A stretch of 64,000 nucleotides of DNA, from contig NZ_JACSPW010000003.1 of NCBI RefSeq assembly GCF_014836935.1, forward strand, positions 62,001 through 126,000. Direction: 5' to 3'. The position numbers were made by a program, and so were the translations under genes. This document shows, one piece after another, positions 8,373-16,953 of this stretch; positions within the stretch are counted from its first letter, which is position 1, and the number at the start of each line of letters is the position of its first letter. The notes under the pieces are model-generated. The model did no database searches, had not been told where the DNA came from, and was given only the letters and a program-made list of their open reading frames with translations. The stretch is from Solibacillus merdavium (GTDB lineage: Bacteria > Bacillota > Bacilli > Bacillales_A > Planococcaceae).

Positions 8373-10151
8373 TTGGATAGAGTAAAACGAGTCATTCAAT
8401 TAATTTGTAGAAATTTATATTATTACCGGGTGGATTACATACGGAATTTTGCGATTTTGCGTATTGTTCAGGCGTTTATCGTATTGCCGTTCATTTCACT
8501 AATGATTGCCATTATTATGGATATTACCGGGGTGCAGACAATAACGGAAGATAGTATTCCGTACTTAATAACACACCCATTTGCACTATTTGGAATAGCT
8601 TTTATTTTATTAATTGGTATACTTTTCATATATTATGAACTTGGTTTTTTAATGTTGCTTGCCTATCATCAGCAACGGTCCATTCCGTATACGTGGAAAG
8701 GGCTTTTAAAGCGCCTAAGCAAAAAAGTCGTATATTTTATTAGCCTACAAACATTACTAATAGTTGTTTATATCGCTTTATTAATACCACTTATATCGGC
8801 GATTTTACCGATCTCACTATTACAAAATCTACATATACCAAGTTTTATAGTCGATGAATTATTAAATTCTACAGAAGGCACTATATTATATATTGTTATG
8901 TTACTAGTTTTAGGTTTTATCGGACTGCGGTTTATCTTTACTTGGCCATTCTTTACGGTACATCAGGAGCTTTCAATCTTTGAAGCATTAAAAATGAGTT
9001 GGAAATTTTCGAAACGAAAGCTAATTGAAACAATCGGTATGATAGGGCTAATGGTAATAATACATTTAACCCTTTTATTAATCACTTTAATTGTTATCTT
9101 CATTCCATTGTTTATTATTGAAATGGTTAAGCCAAGCTGGGGGTTAGTAGCGGCAAGTTTTACGTTGACACTTGCACAGGGTGCAATCCTGCTTTTCTTC
9201 TCTATTTTACAGATTATTTTTTCACAGCTACTCGTCATGGTGGCCTTCCAGCATACACACCATAAGCCACTAATTATTCAGGAAGAATCGTTTAAACAAA
9301 CGATTAAACAATGGACTTTTATAATCGCGGTTTATACATTCTTCCTTGTAAGTGCTATTAATTTAGTTAATTTGGAAAAGACTATTTATACACCGGATAC
9401 AGAAGTTGTAGCGCATCGGGGCTTTATGGATGAGGGTGTTGAAAATACAGTAAGTGCAATAGTAGCAGCCAAAGAAGCTGGTGCGGATATCGTTGAAATT
9501 GATATTCAACAAGCAAAGGATGGGGAGTTTGTTGTTTTTCATGATAAAACCCTTTCTAAATTATCTAATGAGAACACAAAAATATATGACTTAAGATCGG
9601 ATGAGTTAACAGAAACAACAGTTCTAGCAAATGGTCATTCTGATAAAATTGCTTCTTTCGAACAAGTACTTGAAATAAGCCGAGCATTAAATATAAAATT
9701 ACTTATTGAGATAAAAACACATGGATTTGAAACTGATAATTTTCTACATCGTTTCATAGCGCAGCTTGATCAGTATGACGCACTTGATTATCATTATGTC
9801 CAGTCACCGGATTTACCTGTGATGCAACTTTTGGAGGAGATGGAACCACGTATTCATACAGGCTATGTATATTCGATTGCATATGGCAAGTTACCAGAGT
9901 CCGATGCCGACTTTATTTCTGTCGAACAGTCCTTTGCAACAGATAATATTCAGCAGCAAGTAAAGGAAAGGGATAAAGAGCTTTTTGTATGGACGATAAA
10001 TGATAAGCGTGATATGCAACAGTTCTATGAGCAAAATGTAGACGGAATCATTACCGATCGTCCGGATGAAGCACTCTCAATACGTCAGGAATTCGATGAA
10101 GAAAAGCACTTTATACGACGTATTCTAAATAAAATTAAGATTATTTACTAA
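8373..10151 (+). CDS. Membrane-anchored glycerophosphodiester phosphodiesterase
   Basis: A 592-residue fusion. The first 330 residues are a multi-helix membrane domain of the glycerophosphodiesterase-associated type (about eight helices). The rest is a GDPD TIM barrel, with His348-Arg349-Gly350 in VVAHRGF, the metal ligands EID near 375 and a second catalytic His in VVFHDKTL. It hydrolyses glycerophosphodiesters to glycerol-3-phosphate and an alcohol; in this architecture the substrate may be membrane lipid or teichoic-acid-derived (inference). The start is TTG, 6 bp after GGAGGA; no in-frame ATG lies nearby. It leads a compact run with the next two genes, 10 and 12 bp apart. Confidence 0.92.
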   Translation: MDRVKRVIQLICRNLYYYRVDYIRNFAILRIVQAFIVLPFISLMIAIIMDITGVQTITEDSIPYLITHPFALFGIAFILLIGILFIYYELGFLMLLAYHQQRSIPYTWKGLLKRLSKKVVYFISLQTLLIVVYIALLIPLISAILPISLLQNLHIPSFIVDELLNSTEGTILYIVMLLVLGFIGLRFIFTWPFFTVHQELSIFEALKMSWKFSKRKLIETIGMIGLMVIIHLTLLLITLIVIFIPLFIIEMVKPSWGLVAASFTLTLAQGAILLFFSILQIIFSQLLVMVAFQHTHHKPLIIQEESFKQTIKQWTFIIAVYTFFLVSAINLVNLEKTIYTPDTEVVAHRGFMDEGVENTVSAIVAAKEAGADIVEIDIQQAKDGEFVVFHDKTLSKLSNENTKIYDLRSDELTETTVLANGHSDKIASFEQVLEISRALNIKLLIEIKTHGFETDNFLHRFIAQLDQYDALDYHYVQSPDLPVMQLLEEMEPRIHTGYVYSIAYGKLPESDADFISVEQSFATDNIQQQVKERDKELFVWTINDKRDMQQFYEQNVDGIITDRPDEALSIRQEFDEEKHFIRRILNKIKIIY

Positions 10152-10161
10152 GGGGAAAGTT

Positions 10162-10692
10162 ATGCAAATTTTTACGTATGAAGTAGATGGCGATATAAAA
10201 TCCACTGAACAAAAGCCTATTTACAATGAATCCGGAGAACAACTATTACTTGTTCAACGAGTTTATGATAACGGCCTGAAAAAACTGTTGGATGGTTATT
10301 TTGATCATCGCTATTTTTTAAAGTATGCCGTACACAACAATAACGGGCAGGCATTATTTGAAGTAAAGAAAATCTTTCGTCGCGGGAAGGTATGGTTTGA
10401 AGGTAAAGACTTACTTTCAGATGAAAAGTATATTATCAATTATGAAAACTGGCGCATTGGTATACCAGAATTATTTATTTCAAGTAAAAATTTTAAAATG
10501 AAAATCGATAAAGAAATGGAAGATTGGTCAAACTTTATCGTCAATGAAACTGTCGTGGCTAGATGGGTTGCAGTTTATAATGAAGAAAAAGATCAATTCA
10601 ACATGACGTTTGAGCTTTCAGAAGAGGCGCCTATTCAAAATATCGCGTTTTATATCGCAATAGCGCAAGCGACATTGTTTATCGGTGTATAG
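10162..10692 (+). CDS. Tubby C-terminal-domain-like protein
   Basis: A 176-residue protein made almost wholly of beta-strand-like segments, with many aromatic and basic residues (DYFDHRYFLKYAV-like region, IFRRGKVWFE, NYENWRIGIPELF) and a final hydrophobic helix (IAFYIAIAQATLFIGV). This pattern fits the LURP-one/tubby-like barrel proteins of Bacillales, which have a buried C-terminal helix. Their role is unknown; membrane-lipid association is a guess from the fold. The ATG follows AAGGGGAAAG. It lies 10 bp after the phosphodiesterase gene and is probably co-transcribed. The family call comes from recognised sequence style, not a search. Confidence 0.6.
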   Translation: MQIFTYEVDGDIKSTEQKPIYNESGEQLLLVQRVYDNGLKKLLDGYFDHRYFLKYAVHNNNGQALFEVKKIFRRGKVWFEGKDLLSDEKYIINYENWRIGIPELFISSKNFKMKIDKEMEDWSNFIVNETVVARWVAVYNEEKDQFNMTFELSEEAPIQNIAFYIAIAQATLFIGV

Positions 10693-10704
10693 GAGAGTAG
10701 AAAG

Positions 10705-10962
10705 ATGAATGTAGTGTTTGTATTAACAGAGACGGCTGAAGAAGTGCTACAAATGGTCAGCAATGATATTGCAGGTTTACTTGCTGCAGTTAAGGGAGAT
10801 AATGTATCATTCCCATTTGGCACATATCAGTATGACAGCCATACGCTCGACCATTATTTACTGGAAGATGGCACTTACCAGCAGGAGCTTGTCATTTATT
10901 TAAAACCTGAGCAAAAAAAGAATGAAACGATCTTGCCGAAACCTCTTGATTTAAACATTTAA
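10705..10962 (+). CDS. Small acidic protein of unknown function
   Basis: An 85-residue soluble protein starting MNVVFVLTETAEEVL. It has no membrane helix and no Cys. The ATG follows GGAGAG, and it begins 12 bp after the tubby-like gene, so it is probably the third gene of that operon. I do not recognise the family. Codon use matches its neighbours and the frame is full-length between a good ribosome site and a stop. Confidence 0.7.
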   Translation: MNVVFVLTETAEEVLQMVSNDIAGLLAAVKGDNVSFPFGTYQYDSHTLDHYLLEDGTYQQELVIYLKPEQKKNETILPKPLDLNI

Positions 10963-11032
10963 AAATAATAAAGGAAATGGGAATCATCTGTCGAATGTAT
11001 TTTTTAGTACATTGTGGCAGGTGATTTTTTTG

Positions 11033-11287
11033 GTGCAGTTAAATTTATTTGAAGTTGAGCAGGAGCAGTATAAGTTGAAATTTCGGCTTATGGATTACGT
11101 AAAGATAAAACTGATTGATGAACATATTGATAGTGAGACATACCATTATCGAAAGTACTATGAGCCGCATATAATAAATAAAGTTGGCGAAATAACAAAT
11201 ATTCAAATTAGCGAAAACGGCACAATAACATATGAGGTAACGATCTACGGGAAAAAATATTATTTACTTGAGCAGGAACTTTATTGA
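11033..11287 (+). CDS. Small protein, possibly an SH3-like barrel
   Basis: Taken from the GTG at 11033 it has 84 residues, beginning MQLNLFEVEQEQ. Other possible starts in frame are TTG 11012, GTG 11021 and TTG 11030; 11033 is chosen because GCAGGTGAT lies 6-8 bp before it and the protein sequence becomes hydrophilic there. The body alternates beta-like segments (DYVKIKLID, INKVGEITNIQ, ITYEVTIYGKKYYLL), which would suit a small SH3-like fold. No function is recognised. It is the last gene before repeat copy C. Confidence 0.6.
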   Translation: MQLNLFEVEQEQYKLKFRLMDYVKIKLIDEHIDSETYHYRKYYEPHIINKVGEITNIQISENGTITYEVTIYGKKYYLLEQELY

Positions 11288-11336
11288 AATTTATGAAACC
11301 TTCACTTTCATATAAATGTAGCCATCTAAATTGTAG

Positions 11337-11910
11337 GATAATTACCATAATATAGGGGATATATTCTAATGAAATTTCACTTGATTGATTGGTGGGCTAC
11401 GGCAAGACAGCGCTAAAGCCACGTGATACGTGTCTTTATCACTGCCTTTATTGCCGTTTGCGAGGCCCACCAATCCCAAAATTTTTTCCGCGTTATGAAG
11501 TGAAGTAAAAACACCCAATCAAGCCGCTTGCGCTATCGCGAGGCGGCAGAGAGCGGAAATGCTATGTTTTACAATCTTCATTTTTGCAGAAATTCACTTT
11601 ATGCCAAAGCAGAGTGACGTGGAGCGAAGGGTGAGCCGCTAAAATACTTGCTTCAAGGAAAAGAGTTGTGCGAAGTGTAGGGGCGGACTCCTTGGCGATT
11701 AAGCGTGCGCGGAAAATCCACTTTTGATGCCGTCAGAGGCATCAAAAGTTAGTTGAAGCCACGCCGCCCGGAAAGCCAGCCCCGGAACGTAGTACAACGG
11801 ACGCGAGCTTCAAAAACACTTGCTTCAACGCGTTTTCCCCGTAGCGCAGTAGAACGCACTTCATTAGTTTTTTCAATTTTGTCATTCCCAACTTACGGTT
11901 TTGAACCAAA
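11337..11910 (+). repeat. Mosaic inverted-terminal repeat element, copy C (diverged)
   Basis: The left end shares TAATGAAATTTCACTTGATT, the ATTGGTGGGC module and its GCCCACCAAT partner (about 11386-11473) with copy A, but the outer ends are degenerate (ATTACCATAA at 11341; CCCAACTTACGG near 11887). The ACCGTTATT boxes are absent. In their place are about 380 bp of GC-rich DNA, including a 12-bp-arm hairpin ACTTTTGATGCC/GGCATCAAAAGT (about 11720-11749) and a module shared with copy B (11754-11822). A frame through this DNA (11753-11986) is not a gene. Confidence 0.7.
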
Positions 11911-11990
11911 TTGCAAAATAATTCTTAATCTTTCGAGGGTTAAGTGTTACGATTATTGTTTAATGATGACTTCAATTTGGTGGTGATATA

Positions 11991-13562
11991 ATGCTCACGA
12001 TTTTTGGCGGAATCGGTCTTTTTTTACTTGGAATGACAATGCTAACAAACGGACTAAAGGAAATCGCAGGAGATGCTTTAAAGAGATGGCTCAATACTTT
12101 TACGAAGGGCCGTATTAGTGCAGTTGTGTCCGGTGCAGTCATGACAATGCTCATCCAATCCTCGACAGCTACAACATTATTGACGATTGGATTTGTAAGT
12201 GCCGGGCTGCTGACGTTTATTCAATCAATTGGTGTCATAATAGGGGCGAATATAGGAAGTACGAGTACCGGTTGGCTTATTTCGCTTATCGGTTTTAAAA
12301 TTAGTTTGCAAACGATGGCATTACCAATTATCGGTATTGGTGTATTTATGTCATTAATTGCACCTCAGGATGTAAAGCGGTTCGGTAATGTTGTTGCTGG
12401 TTTTGGACTACTTTTTTTAGGGATTGATACACTGCAGCAAGGGATGGGGTCTGCGCAAGATTTAATCGCCTTTGACTCGATTCCAGCAGATTCGTTTATT
12501 TCCATTTTCCTGCTTATCATAATTGGTATTGTCATGACCGTAATTATGCAAGCATCAAGCGCTGCGATGGCGGCTACATTAACAGCCCTATTTGCAGGTG
12601 CCATTGACTTTGAGCAGGCAGCATATTTAGTCATTGGGCAAAACATCGGAACAACAGCTACTGCCTTATTCGCAGCAATAGGAGCTTCCGTTTCTGCAAA
12701 GCGTACAGCCATTACACATTTATTGTTTAATGTTATTACTGCTTTGGTTGTAACGATTATATTCTCTTATTTTGTTCAATTTACGAAATGGCTGACGATC
12801 CTTATTTCAGGTGAATTTGACCAAACGTTAGGTATAGCCGTTTTCCATACGTTATTCAGTTTATTGGGCGCACTGATCTTTATTCCGCTTATTCAGCCGT
12901 TTGCCAATTTATTAATAAAGCTGGTACCTGAGCGTGAAAATGTATTAACACAGGATTTAGATGATAGTTTAACAGAAATGCCATCTGTTGCAATAGAAGT
13001 ATCGTTTAAAACGATGCGTGACATCATGGTAGAACTAACAACTGCACAGCAACTTTTAATGGATTCCAAAAAGGTGACTATGGAATATGAAAAAAAAATA
13101 TTAAAAGTTGAAGAAGCTATAGAAATTACCCGAAAGTTTCTCGATAGCATTTTCGTTACCTCAAAACGCGAACATCAAAAGCTAATATCGATTTTACATA
13201 CACTAGATCATCTACACCGTTTAATAAAAGTTTTACGTGAAAAACAAAATGTTGAGGCATTTTATTTACAAGGAAAATTGATGTTAGATTGGCAGGAAAT
13301 GCTGTCCATTATTAATAAGAGGTTAAACGAAGACGAAAAGCTGATGGATATTTCGATCATTTTAGAGGAAACTTCCCAGAAAGTAGCTCAAGAACGCCGT
13401 GAAAAACGCATCCAATATTTTGAACGCTCGGTAGCAAATGAAACTCAATTGGATTTGGCCGTGTCAAAGGTTGATGCTTTACTATGGATTGACCGTTTGA
13501 TTTATCACTACTGGCGTGCAACCGCACGTATGGCAGAATTTCAATCGATGAATGACGAATAA
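11991..13562 (+). CDS. Na/Pi cotransporter family protein with PhoU-like tail
   Basis: A 523-residue protein. The N-terminal 310 residues form two inverted membrane repeats, each with the family's substrate motif: QSSTATT (56-62) and QASSAAM near 187. GANIGST and GQNIGTTATAL flank them. The last 200 residues are a charged helical domain resembling PhoU. The family imports phosphate with sodium, or serves as a regulator of phosphate homeostasis. It is monocistronic: the ATG follows GGTGAT, and a bidirectional terminator lies at 13563-13603. The closest characterised relatives are NptA/YjbB-like proteins. Confidence 0.92.
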   Translation: MLTIFGGIGLFLLGMTMLTNGLKEIAGDALKRWLNTFTKGRISAVVSGAVMTMLIQSSTATTLLTIGFVSAGLLTFIQSIGVIIGANIGSTSTGWLISLIGFKISLQTMALPIIGIGVFMSLIAPQDVKRFGNVVAGFGLLFLGIDTLQQGMGSAQDLIAFDSIPADSFISIFLLIIIGIVMTVIMQASSAAMAATLTALFAGAIDFEQAAYLVIGQNIGTTATALFAAIGASVSAKRTAITHLLFNVITALVVTIIFSYFVQFTKWLTILISGEFDQTLGIAVFHTLFSLLGALIFIPLIQPFANLLIKLVPERENVLTQDLDDSLTEMPSVAIEVSFKTMRDIMVELTTAQQLLMDSKKVTMEYEKKILKVEEAIEITRKFLDSIFVTSKREHQKLISILHTLDHLHRLIKVLREKQNVEAFYLQGKLMLDWQEMLSIINKRLNEDEKLMDISIILEETSQKVAQERREKRIQYFERSVANETQLDLAVSKVDALLWIDRLIYHYWRATARMAEFQSMNDE

Positions 13563-13603
13563 AAAAATCCCGAGACCATGTTTATTGGTACTCGGGATTT
13601 TTC
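13563..13603. terminator. Bidirectional terminator between convergent genes
   Basis: Arms AAAAATCCCGAG and CTCGGGATTTTT pair perfectly with A and T tracts on both sides, serving the Na/Pi gene and the convergent small membrane gene. Confidence 0.9.
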
Positions 13604-13802
13604 ACTTTATTTTTCTCTCTAGTTTCATGCCGACAATTCGCACTACAATACCTATTAAAATAAATACCCAGCCTATTCCTATAAATACATAATTTAAAGT
13701 TTGTGTGGAATTGGGAATTACATCAAATAGACCTAAACATACGACAATAATGCCGGAAAAGGATATTAACAATCCAGCTGTAACAATACTCACGTAATTC
13801 AC
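13602..13802 (-). CDS. Small two-helix membrane protein
   Basis: A 66-residue protein with two hydrophobic helices (about 4-26 and 37-58) separated by a short polar loop, ending in a basic tail RKIK. A GAGGTGA ribosome site (minus sense) precedes the ATG. It shares a terminator with the convergent Na/Pi gene. No family is recognised; such proteins are common in Bacillales and often lack a known role. Confidence 0.6.
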   Translation of the reverse strand: MNYVSIVTAGLLISFSGIIVVCLGLFDVIPNSTQTLNYVFIGIGWVFILIGIVVRIVGMKLERKIK

Positions 13803-13953
13803 CTCTGAAAAATTCTAACATGACTTATTACGGAATACAATGGCATAGATAGTGAGATAGGATAAAAGGGGTATTTTATAATTTATTCAATTTATTGAAA
13901 CTATTCCCATAATTTGAGCGTATAATATAAAGAAGAAAAAGGAGGAGTTTTAA

Positions 13954-16173
13954 ATGAAAAAATGGACAACCGCTTTAAGTATGTCAATTGTATCACTAGG
14001 ATTACTTGCTAGCCCGGGCATTACAGATGCTTCTGTCGGAACACAAGAAGACCGCGTGCCAATATATGTGGCCGTGACTGATGAACAGGTAACGAAAGAC
14101 AAGCTTATTCAAATTTTGAAAACGAAATTGCCGGAGATGTTTAGTACATACTCTAACAATGATTTCCAAATGTCATCGATGAGCTATCATTATGCAGACG
14201 ATTTAACAATCCGCTATGAGCTAATGTTCAATAAAAAGGTAAATAAACAAACAGAAAGTGGAAATGTGACTTTCAAAGGGGACAACCTTGAAATTGAACA
14301 TCTTTACTTTAGTCCTGCAAATCTAAAGGATGCGTTATTTCCTGGGAAAATAACAGAAGATCAAGCACGTAAAATAGCAGAGGATTTCGTTGGAAAAGTT
14401 GCTACTTCGAGCAATTACAGTTTAGCGAATAATGCGCCTAGCTATTACAGCAGCAGATTAATTACAGAGCCAATTACGTATTCATTTTCTTTTACTCCAA
14501 ATGAAAATGATATTCCAATTCCGGACCAATCTATTATGATAAGTGTTTTAGGTGACGGCAAAATTCAATCTTTCTATCAAAATTCATTACCAGATCGTAT
14601 GTCATTTGAAGAATCAAATAATATTGTTTCTAAAGAAACTGCTATTGACAAAATGAAGGAACAATTAGGTTTAACACTTCAATATACTGTTGATTATTTA
14701 CCATATTCATCAAAGCCATCTGTGAAATTGGTTTATTTACCAACTCCGAATGTCATTGGGCTGCATGCAACTTCGAATCAGTGGGCGACGTACTCGGGTA
14801 AGGTGGATTCATTAAAGGGTAATACGACAATGCAGCCACTTGCACCTAGCCAATTAAAAGCTCCTGCACCGATTACGATTGAAGAGGCGAAAGAGATTGC
14901 CAAACAATTAGTAGATAAAGAGGCAAGCACTACTAAATTCACAATCGACCATGCATATGAATATGAAATGAATGATCAGGCAGTAATTAGTGTTTCGTAT
15001 TCATATCGCTATAGAAACGGGTCACATGGTTCATCGATAGAGTTTAATAAAAATACGGGTGAATTAGTTTCATACTCTGATTTTTATGCTCCGATTCCAT
15101 TCGATGAAGAAGAAGCACCGAAGAATACGACACCGAAATTGAGTAAGGACAAAGTATTGGAACTAGCTGAAAAATATGTGAAGGAACTTGCTCCAACTTC
15201 CGTTCATGAATATGCAAAGGCAAATACAGATCCTTCATATGATAAAGATTCACAAGTACATTATGTAAGTTTCCCACGCATTAAAAATGGCTTGATCGTA
15301 AATGGAGATAACTTATCTGTAACGATTGATGACGAAGGGAAACTAAAATCATTCTACAGTTACCCATTAAATATTGAAGAATGGCCAAGTGCTGAAGCAT
15401 CAATTACAAATGATGAAGCGAAAAAAATATTCACGGAAGCATTGGATGTCAAGCTAGTGTATAACCGACTGCAAAATGAAGACGGGAAATATGAGCTTGT
15501 CTATGTTCCGACAGTAAAAGGGCAAGATTACTATCAGATCGATGCAAACAGCGGACAAATTATTAATCTGTTTGAACAATTGGAAAAAGAAAAGGTTAGC
15601 CATCCGACAGCCGAAAGAGAATTAAATTATTTAATTCAAGCAGGTGCAATTGAGGTGAAGGATGCGAAAACATTTAATGCTGATGTTGCAATCACACAAG
15701 GTCAAGCATTAAATATGATTACTAAATCAATCAGTTATTTCTATGAAGACTATTACGCTTATCGCCAGGAGCAGCCTCCTGTATCATTTGAACAAATTGA
15801 TGCTGAGCATCCATACTATAAAGTAGTGGAAAATGCGACTCGTTTAGGTATTTTAAATCCTAACGAAGATGAACTGAACATTGATCAAAAGGTAACAAAT
15901 GAGCAATTAGCCGTATGGTTTATCCGTACACTAGGACTTGAACAGGCAGCTAAGCATCAAGAAATATATCAATTGTCGATAAAAGATGTTGCCGAAGTAG
16001 ATCCAGATAAAATAGGATATGTAGCACTTTCTAATGCCCTAGGATTACAAAAGTCGGAACAATCGATGTTCTTGCCGAAAAAAGAAGTCACGTATGCCGA
16101 ATTATCGAAATCAATTATCCAGCTTGCCTATGAAATAGCTGAAAAAAGAAACAGCGGTATGTATTATTATTAA
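13954..16173 (+). CDS. Secreted YcdB/YcdC-repeat protein with SLH domains
   Basis: A 739-residue exported protein. The signal peptide is MKKWTTALSMSIVSLGLLAS, with cleavage around residue 27 (ITDAS-VG). Residues 30-540 contain repeated YcdB/PepSY-like units, each with a DAAKEIA-type helix followed by strands ending in GKLKSFY or GQIINLF. The final 190 residues hold three S-layer-homology units (starts near 553, 610 and 685), which bind pyruvylated secondary wall polymer. It is therefore probably wall-bound outside the cell. The enzymatic role of YcdB repeats is unknown. The ATG follows AAGGAGGAG, and a terminator lies at 16186-16218. Confidence 0.85.
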   Translation: MKKWTTALSMSIVSLGLLASPGITDASVGTQEDRVPIYVAVTDEQVTKDKLIQILKTKLPEMFSTYSNNDFQMSSMSYHYADDLTIRYELMFNKKVNKQTESGNVTFKGDNLEIEHLYFSPANLKDALFPGKITEDQARKIAEDFVGKVATSSNYSLANNAPSYYSSRLITEPITYSFSFTPNENDIPIPDQSIMISVLGDGKIQSFYQNSLPDRMSFEESNNIVSKETAIDKMKEQLGLTLQYTVDYLPYSSKPSVKLVYLPTPNVIGLHATSNQWATYSGKVDSLKGNTTMQPLAPSQLKAPAPITIEEAKEIAKQLVDKEASTTKFTIDHAYEYEMNDQAVISVSYSYRYRNGSHGSSIEFNKNTGELVSYSDFYAPIPFDEEEAPKNTTPKLSKDKVLELAEKYVKELAPTSVHEYAKANTDPSYDKDSQVHYVSFPRIKNGLIVNGDNLSVTIDDEGKLKSFYSYPLNIEEWPSAEASITNDEAKKIFTEALDVKLVYNRLQNEDGKYELVYVPTVKGQDYYQIDANSGQIINLFEQLEKEKVSHPTAERELNYLIQAGAIEVKDAKTFNADVAITQGQALNMITKSISYFYEDYYAYRQEQPPVSFEQIDAEHPYYKVVENATRLGILNPNEDELNIDQKVTNEQLAVWFIRTLGLEQAAKHQEIYQLSIKDVAEVDPDKIGYVALSNALGLQKSEQSMFLPKKEVTYAELSKSIIQLAYEIAEKRNSGMYYY

Positions 16174-16185
16174 ATAATCTTTCTT

Positions 16186-16218
16186 CCCGTGAAGTTTAAA
16201 CACTTCACGGGATTTTTT
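16186..16218 (+). terminator. Terminator of the SLH protein gene
   Basis: Stem CCCGTGAAGT/ACTTCACGGG followed by six T. Confidence 0.88.
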
Positions 16219-16387
16219 GAATTATATAGGAATGTATGTTCTATTTTATGCAATCGATAGTGTTTAAGGATACGTTTTTGTGATAATATAATAAAAAGCG
16301 CTTATTCTGAAAAAAATCGCGATAATTTTTTAGAAACGTTGTAATATAGTTAAAGTAAAGAATTAAAAGTGGAAGTTGGGAAAAAAC

Positions 16388-16837
16388 ATGCAAAAAAACA
16401 AATATCGAGTTCATAGCAATACATTACTTGAAATTGCTCAAAGCCGTGCATTTACAGAGAAGGACAATATCGACGAACGATTTGATGAAGAGGGAAAAAT
16501 CAAACTAGTAAGCGACCGCGTTGGAGCGGATTTAACGTTGTCCATTATTAAAACAGAAGACGGAATAGCCTATTCAGTAAAATGGGATGACTCGGAAGAA
16601 GTATTCAAAGGCTGGAATATGGCTTGGGAAGAATTTGTATGGTGCCTAGGAGTTGTCAATAAACCGATCGAAGAAGCTGCAAAAAAAGCAGCAGAAGAAG
16701 CGAAACGTCGTGCAGCAGAAGAAGCAGCTGAAAAAGAAGCGGCAGAACAACTAGAAGAGCAAGAAGGACAAGTAGAGCAAGAAGATAAAACAGTTGAAGA
16801 AACAACTGAAGAAACAACAGAAGAAACAACAAAATAG
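16388..16837 (+). CDS. Hypothetical protein with low-complexity Glu/Ala tail
   Basis: 149 residues from the ATG at 16388 (GGAAG about 12 bp upstream; the earlier TTG at 16376 lies too close to that site). The first 90 residues are a globular domain, MQKNKYRVHSN to WCLGVVNKP, with several Trp in KGWNMAWEEFVWCLG. From about 95 it becomes an Ala/Lys/Glu helix, then TTEETTEETTEETTK, a short tandem repeat at codon level (ACAACTGAAGAA units). No family is recognised. Its function is unknown, and the repeat tail is likely to vary in length between strains. Confidence 0.65.
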   Translation: MQKNKYRVHSNTLLEIAQSRAFTEKDNIDERFDEEGKIKLVSDRVGADLTLSIIKTEDGIAYSVKWDDSEEVFKGWNMAWEEFVWCLGVVNKPIEEAAKKAAEEAKRRAAEEAAEKEAAEQLEEQEGQVEQEDKTVEETTEETTEETTK

Positions 16838-16872
16838 ACTAAAGCTGGGGCATAACTAGATCCAGTTCACGT

Positions 16873-16913
16873 AAAAAGAGAAATTGCACTTCAACGGTGC
16901 AATTTCTCTTTTT
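16873..16913. terminator. Bidirectional terminator
   Basis: Perfect 16-bp arms AAAAAGAGAAATTGCA / TGCAATTTCTCTTTTT, between the tail-repeat gene and the convergent MATE gene. Confidence 0.9.
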
Positions 16914-16953
16914 ATGTTTCATTAAAAATTTGTGGTGAGGTGTTATCCTCGTA

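Noticed and set aside
11753-11986. 78-codon frame before the Na/Pi gene
   Set aside because: It lies almost wholly in repeat copy C modules shared with copy B, and has no ribosome site.
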